Assembly (NCBI GenBank): GCA_902797125.1
Contig: CADBRS010000233.1
Location: forward strand, 1-7,153
Length of the DNA stretch: 7,153 nucleotides
DNA from: an uncultured Ruminococcus sp.
GTDB lineage: Bacteria > Bacillota > Clostridia > Oscillospirales > CAG-272
Reading direction: 5' to 3'
The notes under the pieces were generated by a model. It saw only the letters and a list, made by a program, of their open reading frames with translations, searched no databases and was not told the origin of the DNA. Of the stretch, positions 4,682 through 7,153 are shown piece after piece; within the stretch, counting starts at the first letter, position 1; each line of letters starts with the position of its first letter. A program made the translations under genes and the position numbers.

Positions 4682-5755
4682 TTAGATGATTTCAAGCTCG
4701 TTTTTCCCAGGGAGAGGCGGTTGCGGGGCGACAGGCCCTGTCTGATACCAGTAGGCGACGGAGGAGATGTCGCTGTGCTGTGCCAGATACCTTCCCTCGC
4801 TCCTCCAGCCCAGATCCTGGACCGTCACTTTCACATCTTCTTCGAACCGTATCGGATCCGTCACGTGGAAGCGGTACAACCCGAACCGGGTATTGGATCT
4901 GTACAGCCCGTCCGGCCGGATCACCTGAGGCATGCCGGAATAAGGTGTGCAAAAAGCCGCATATCCCTGTCCGGGCACGTCAAAGTTGTAAGCTCCGCAA
5001 AAATAATCTTCCGTTCCCGTCGAACAGACGGTCGGGAATTCCTTGTCCCCGTCCAGATAAAACTTGACTTCGCCTTCTCCCCACCAGCCGTTGTTGTTGA
5101 CCTGCCAGGCAAGATACGTTCCTACGTACTGACCCTTGCCCCGAACATGATCCAGAATGGTGTGGATCGAACCTTGCGTCGGATTGGACCGACGGAAAGC
5201 GGCGCAGAAATAGGCTGCGTCCGCTTCCACTTCCCCTTCGGTATAATCAATCGAGTAGTATACCGGCATGGGCTGGTTCGAACGGTTTTCCATCTTGATG
5301 AGCGCCCTTTTCCTGAAAGGCATTACAAAATAGGAATTGAATCCTCTGCACGGATTGACGCAGATGGGTAAAGAAACTACAGGGGCATATTCGTTCCAGC
5401 CGTTGGCGAAGAAATCACCTGCGGGAACTTCCACGGCCGGGTTTTCCATATCGTCCCAATAGATCCTGAAAATCATTTCTCTCCATTGAGCCGGTCCGAT
5501 CGTCATCCAGATGTGCTGGATCGCCCCCGGGCCCTGGATATCGGCCATCACGAAGTTCTCTCCGGGCTGGATCATGGAATAGGGATTTACTTTCCATCCT
5601 CTGCCCAGTTCGCGGGCACATCCCTGGGAAACGCCGGTTTCCGCCATGGCGGCCTGACCCTTCCCTCCCGTCGGATTTTCCGAGCAGACGGATCTGCTTT
5701 TGGCATTGGACAATCTGTACATCGTGTTCATGGAATTGCTGATACCGTCAAACAT
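4682..5755 (-). CDS. DUF2961 / glycoside hydrolase family 172 protein
   Basis: The 357-residue product matches the DUF2961 family, now GH172. Characterised members cleave or form furanoside bonds: alpha-fructofuranosidase/difructose-dianhydride I enzymes of bifidobacteria and exo-D-arabinofuranosidases. Family signatures are the N-terminal RSVCSENPTGGKG (21-33), IQGPGAIQHIWMT (73-85), PAGDFF (111-116), NGWWGEGEVKFYLDGD (222-237) and STGTEDYF (245-252). Acidic residues E227 or E229 and E249 are in the motifs that carry the catalytic glutamates in this family. No signal peptide is visible, so it should be cytoplasmic. Its length is that of the single-domain catalytic core. ATG 5753-5755 has GAGG at 5763-5766, which overlaps the stop codon of the upstream lipoprotein gene 9 nt away, so the two are co-transcribed and probably coupled. 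The exact substrate cannot be read from the sequence. Confidence 0.88.
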   Translation of the reverse strand: MFDGISNSMNTMYRLSNAKSRSVCSENPTGGKGQAAMAETGVSQGCARELGRGWKVNPYSMIQPGENFVMADIQGPGAIQHIWMTIGPAQWREMIFRIYWDDMENPAVEVPAGDFFANGWNEYAPVVSLPICVNPCRGFNSYFVMPFRKRALIKMENRSNQPMPVYYSIDYTEGEVEADAAYFCAAFRRSNPTQGSIHTILDHVRGKGQYVGTYLAWQVNNNGWWGEGEVKFYLDGDKEFPTVCSTGTEDYFCGAYNFDVPGQGYAAFCTPYSGMPQVIRPDGLYRSNTRFGLYRFHVTDPIRFEEDVKVTVQDLGWRSEGRYLAQHSDISSVAYWYQTGPVAPQPPLPGKNELEII

Positions 5756-5764
5756 GTTAATACC

Positions 5765-6997
5765 TCACTCGAGAAGCAAAAGTGCCCAGATCATCGCATG
5801 ATCCGAATGACCCGTGTTCCAGATACCGGAATCAAGCTGGGTAAACTCGGGAGTTGAGATGATATTGTCGATCCCGCCGTCTTCGGCATTCGTAATAAAG
5901 TAATTGTCGTCTCCGATATCGCCGTTGGCGAAATTGCAATCCTCGAAATAAGGTCCGTATTCCGCATGTCCCGGAGAATTCATATCGCCTGTGACGATCA
6001 CGTTCATGCAATCCAGTGCCGCATCAGCAAGAACCGGAATCTGCTTGAGCCGGTCTGCCTGGGAGGGCCACTGCAGGTGCGTGTTGAACAGATGGACCGT
6101 TTGTCCGTCAACGTCGATCGAGACGTGACCGTAAGCCCTTTGCTCACCCGTGCTGGGCAGCAGCACACTCTCCTCTGTCAGGATCGGATATTTGGAAAGG
6201 ATCGCGGTCCCGTATTCCCCACCCTGAAGATCGATGCATTTGGTATAGTAATAAAACTTGTAGCCGGTTGCTTCGGAGAGGGCCTTCATCGTATCCTGGT
6301 TCTTGTTTCTGGAAGTGTTGAGATCGACTTCCTGAAGTCCCACGACGTCAAGACCGGCCGTCAGGATATCCTGAGCGAGCGTCGCAAAATTATGACCGAC
6401 GTCCTGCCCGTTCTTGATATTGTAAGACCCGACTTTCAAAACACGGGACGAGCCCGCGCTCTGCTTATTTTCGTATGGCATGCTGACATGTTCCTTTTCC
6501 AGTACTGTTCCTATAGTCTCGACGACTTTTTCCGCGGCATACTCGGATCCTAGAGTCACATAAAGGACTCCTTTTCTCACGGTGATCTCATAGTCGAAGG
6601 GACCGAGATCCGGATCCGTCAGATCCGCTGGGTTTTGATAGCCGAAAAAGATCGTTCCTTTGACGCGCGTTTTAAAATCACTTTCTTCGATCGTGACACC
6701 GAGTTTTTCCCGGACCAGATCCGCAAAGGCCCGGGCCTGGGTTTTGAAGTAGTCGCCCACAATGTCTGGAATCACGTAAGACGTACATTCTTTCAGCAGC
6801 GCGATTAGATCGTTTTCAGGATCGATCTCCGTCTCTGTATCCGTTTGCGTCTGTTCCGTTTGGACCTTTTCCGTCTGCGAATCCGTCTCGCTGGGCTTTT
6901 CTGGTTGAACCGTCTCGCCGCATCCCGCAAAAGCAGACAAGGTCATACACAGGATCAGCAAGAACAGTATGATCGTATATAATTGATTATTTTTCAT
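5765..6997 (-). CDS. Lipoprotein with C-terminal endonuclease/exonuclease/phosphatase domain
   Basis: The 410-residue product has a lipoprotein signal peptide: basic MKNNQ start, hydrophobic 7-24 and lipobox AFAGC with C26 as the lipidated cysteine. A Thr/Glu/Gln-rich linker spans about 30-60. Residues about 65-170 form an alpha/beta region ending in a KGVLYVTLGSEYAAEKVVETI motif, resembling N-terminal domains of some carbohydrate-active enzymes; this is a tentative reading. Residues about 186-410 are an EEP-fold (DNase I-like) domain with the expected metal and catalytic motifs: SYNIKNG (N193), LQEVD (E223), NTHLQ (H307), GDMN (D338, N340), IDNI (D377) and SDH (D399, H400). It is therefore probably an active, Mg-dependent phosphodiesterase or phosphatase anchored outside the membrane; the substrate is unknown. 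An in-frame TAG lies two codons before the ATG, fixing the start, yet no Shine-Dalgarno sequence is present. Confidence 0.85.
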   Translation of the reverse strand: MKNNQLYTIILFLLILCMTLSAFAGCGETVQPEKPSETDSQTEKVQTEQTQTDTETEIDPENDLIALLKECTSYVIPDIVGDYFKTQARAFADLVREKLGVTIEESDFKTRVKGTIFFGYQNPADLTDPDLGPFDYEITVRKGVLYVTLGSEYAAEKVVETIGTVLEKEHVSMPYENKQSAGSSRVLKVGSYNIKNGQDVGHNFATLAQDILTAGLDVVGLQEVDLNTSRNKNQDTMKALSEATGYKFYYYTKCIDLQGGEYGTAILSKYPILTEESVLLPSTGEQRAYGHVSIDVDGQTVHLFNTHLQWPSQADRLKQIPVLADAALDCMNVIVTGDMNSPGHAEYGPYFEDCNFANGDIGDDNYFITNAEDGGIDNIISTPEFTQLDSGIWNTGHSDHAMIWALLLLE

Positions 6998-7032
6998 CGA
7001 AAACTAAGCAAGGATACCCCAACCTCTAAGCG

Positions 7033-7152
7033 TTAGCGTAGGTTGGGGAGGAATTGCTCCTCCGTTGTTAGTTGGTAGTGCCTTGCAATCTCCTTTCTGT
7101 GAGTATTGTTTTTGAATGTTCTAACAGTCGTATCGACTGATAATTTGCACAA
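7033..7152 (-). CDS. Possible 3' end of a gene entering from the right edge (tnpB?)
   Basis: One minus-strand frame is open from the window edge for 39 codons and stops with TAA inside the large hairpin (7033-7035). The last residues read KEIARHYQLTTEEQFLPNLR. In IS200/IS605-type elements the tnpB stop codon often falls in or next to the right-end hairpin, which is why this frame is worth listing. I do not recognise the peptide, and a 39-codon open stretch can occur by chance. Confidence 0.22.
   Translation of the reverse strand: MCKLSVDTTVRTFKNNTHRKEIARHYQLTTEEQFLPNLR
7125..7139. repeat. Perfect 6-bp palindrome CAGTCG-TAT-CGACTG
   Basis: CAGTCG (7125-7130) and CGACTG (7134-7139) form a perfect stem with a three-base loop. 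It lies within the putative mobile-element segment and could be part of a structured RNA such as an omega RNA scaffold. It could also be chance. Confidence 0.3.
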
Positions 7153-7153
7153 G

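Larger units (their letters stand above)
7008..7153 (-). mobile_element. Possible right end of an IS200/IS605-type (TnpB) element, partial
   Basis: Read on the minus strand, a GGAGGAGCAATTCCTCC hairpin is followed by a stem of 9 bp, CCCCAACCT/AGGTTGGGG (plus-strand 7017-7025 and 7040-7048), with an inner CTAA/TTAG stem and a 3-base bulge. It then exits into GGGGTATCCTTGC. This layout resembles the subterminal right-end hairpins, and the 3' end of the omega RNA, of IS200/IS605 and IS1341-type elements. The rest of the element would lie beyond the window's right edge. The exact boundary cannot be fixed; a junction near 7005 would put the insertion within about 10-15 nt of the lipoprotein start codon. 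Alternatives are an intergenic repeat or a leader hairpin of the lipoprotein mRNA. No transposase motif is visible in this fragment. Confidence 0.42.

Noticed and set aside
4565..5371. Long open frame on the plus strand (268 codons) opposite the GH172 gene
   Set aside because: It is antisense to a gene with clear family motifs, has no Shine-Dalgarno sequence, and its translation shows no recognisable domain. It is a by-product of codon bias.
5966..6553. Plus-strand open frame of 195 codons opposite the EEP domain
   Set aside because: It is antisense to conserved catalytic motifs, and the peptide has no family resemblance or start signals.
1..7153. CRISPR array, riboswitch or prophage signature
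   Set aside because: I found no regularly spaced repeats. Apart from the possible IS end, I recognise no phage or recombinase genes. The feo leader is too short (about 55 nt) to hold a known riboswitch, its only structure being the operator palindrome.

Overview
The window looks like the chromosome of an anaerobic, Gram-positive Clostridia-type bacterium, probably a gut or sediment Firmicute. The evidence is strong AGGAGG-type ribosome binding sites, consensus sigma-A promoters, tRNA genes without an encoded CCA end, a two-helix SecG, and a feo operon with the clostridial layout (tandem feoA, long FeoB, FeoB-associated Cys-rich protein, HMA protein). Base composition is moderate. The species cannot be named from the sequence.

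Left part (1-890): two tRNA genes lie on the minus strand, tRNA-Ser(GGA) then tRNA-Ala(GGC). They are driven by a near-consensus promoter (TTGACA-17-TAATAT) and closed by a rho-independent terminator. A perfect 12-bp hairpin sits between them. Diverging from this promoter is secG on the plus strand, with its own promoter and terminator. The first ~215 bases hold no convincing gene, only small inverted and direct repeats.

Middle part (891-4540): a five-gene ferrous-iron uptake operon runs on the minus strand. It comprises feoA-1, feoA-2, feoB, a small Cys-rich membrane protein and a small CxxC heavy-metal-associated (HMA) protein. It starts from a perfect TTGACA-17-TATAAT promoter. An 18-bp DtxR-like palindrome lies at the predicted transcription start, so iron-responsive repression is the obvious model. 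A weaker copy of the palindrome lies between feoA-2 and feoB. FeoB carries an unusually acidic insert of about 120 residues after its first membrane helix. A long bidirectional hairpin separates this operon from convergent secG.

Right part (4589-7153): a two-gene minus-strand unit encodes a lipoprotein with a C-terminal endonuclease/exonuclease/phosphatase (EEP) fold, followed 9 nt later by a DUF2961/GH172 glycoside hydrolase. The lipoprotein gene has no Shine-Dalgarno sequence. Just upstream of it is a pair of hairpins resembling the right end of an IS200/IS605-type (TnpB) element that continues beyond the window, which may have displaced the native promoter and ribosome binding site. The best candidates for something less described are the EEP lipoprotein-GH172 pair, the FeoB acidic insert, and the two-operator arrangement of the feo operon.
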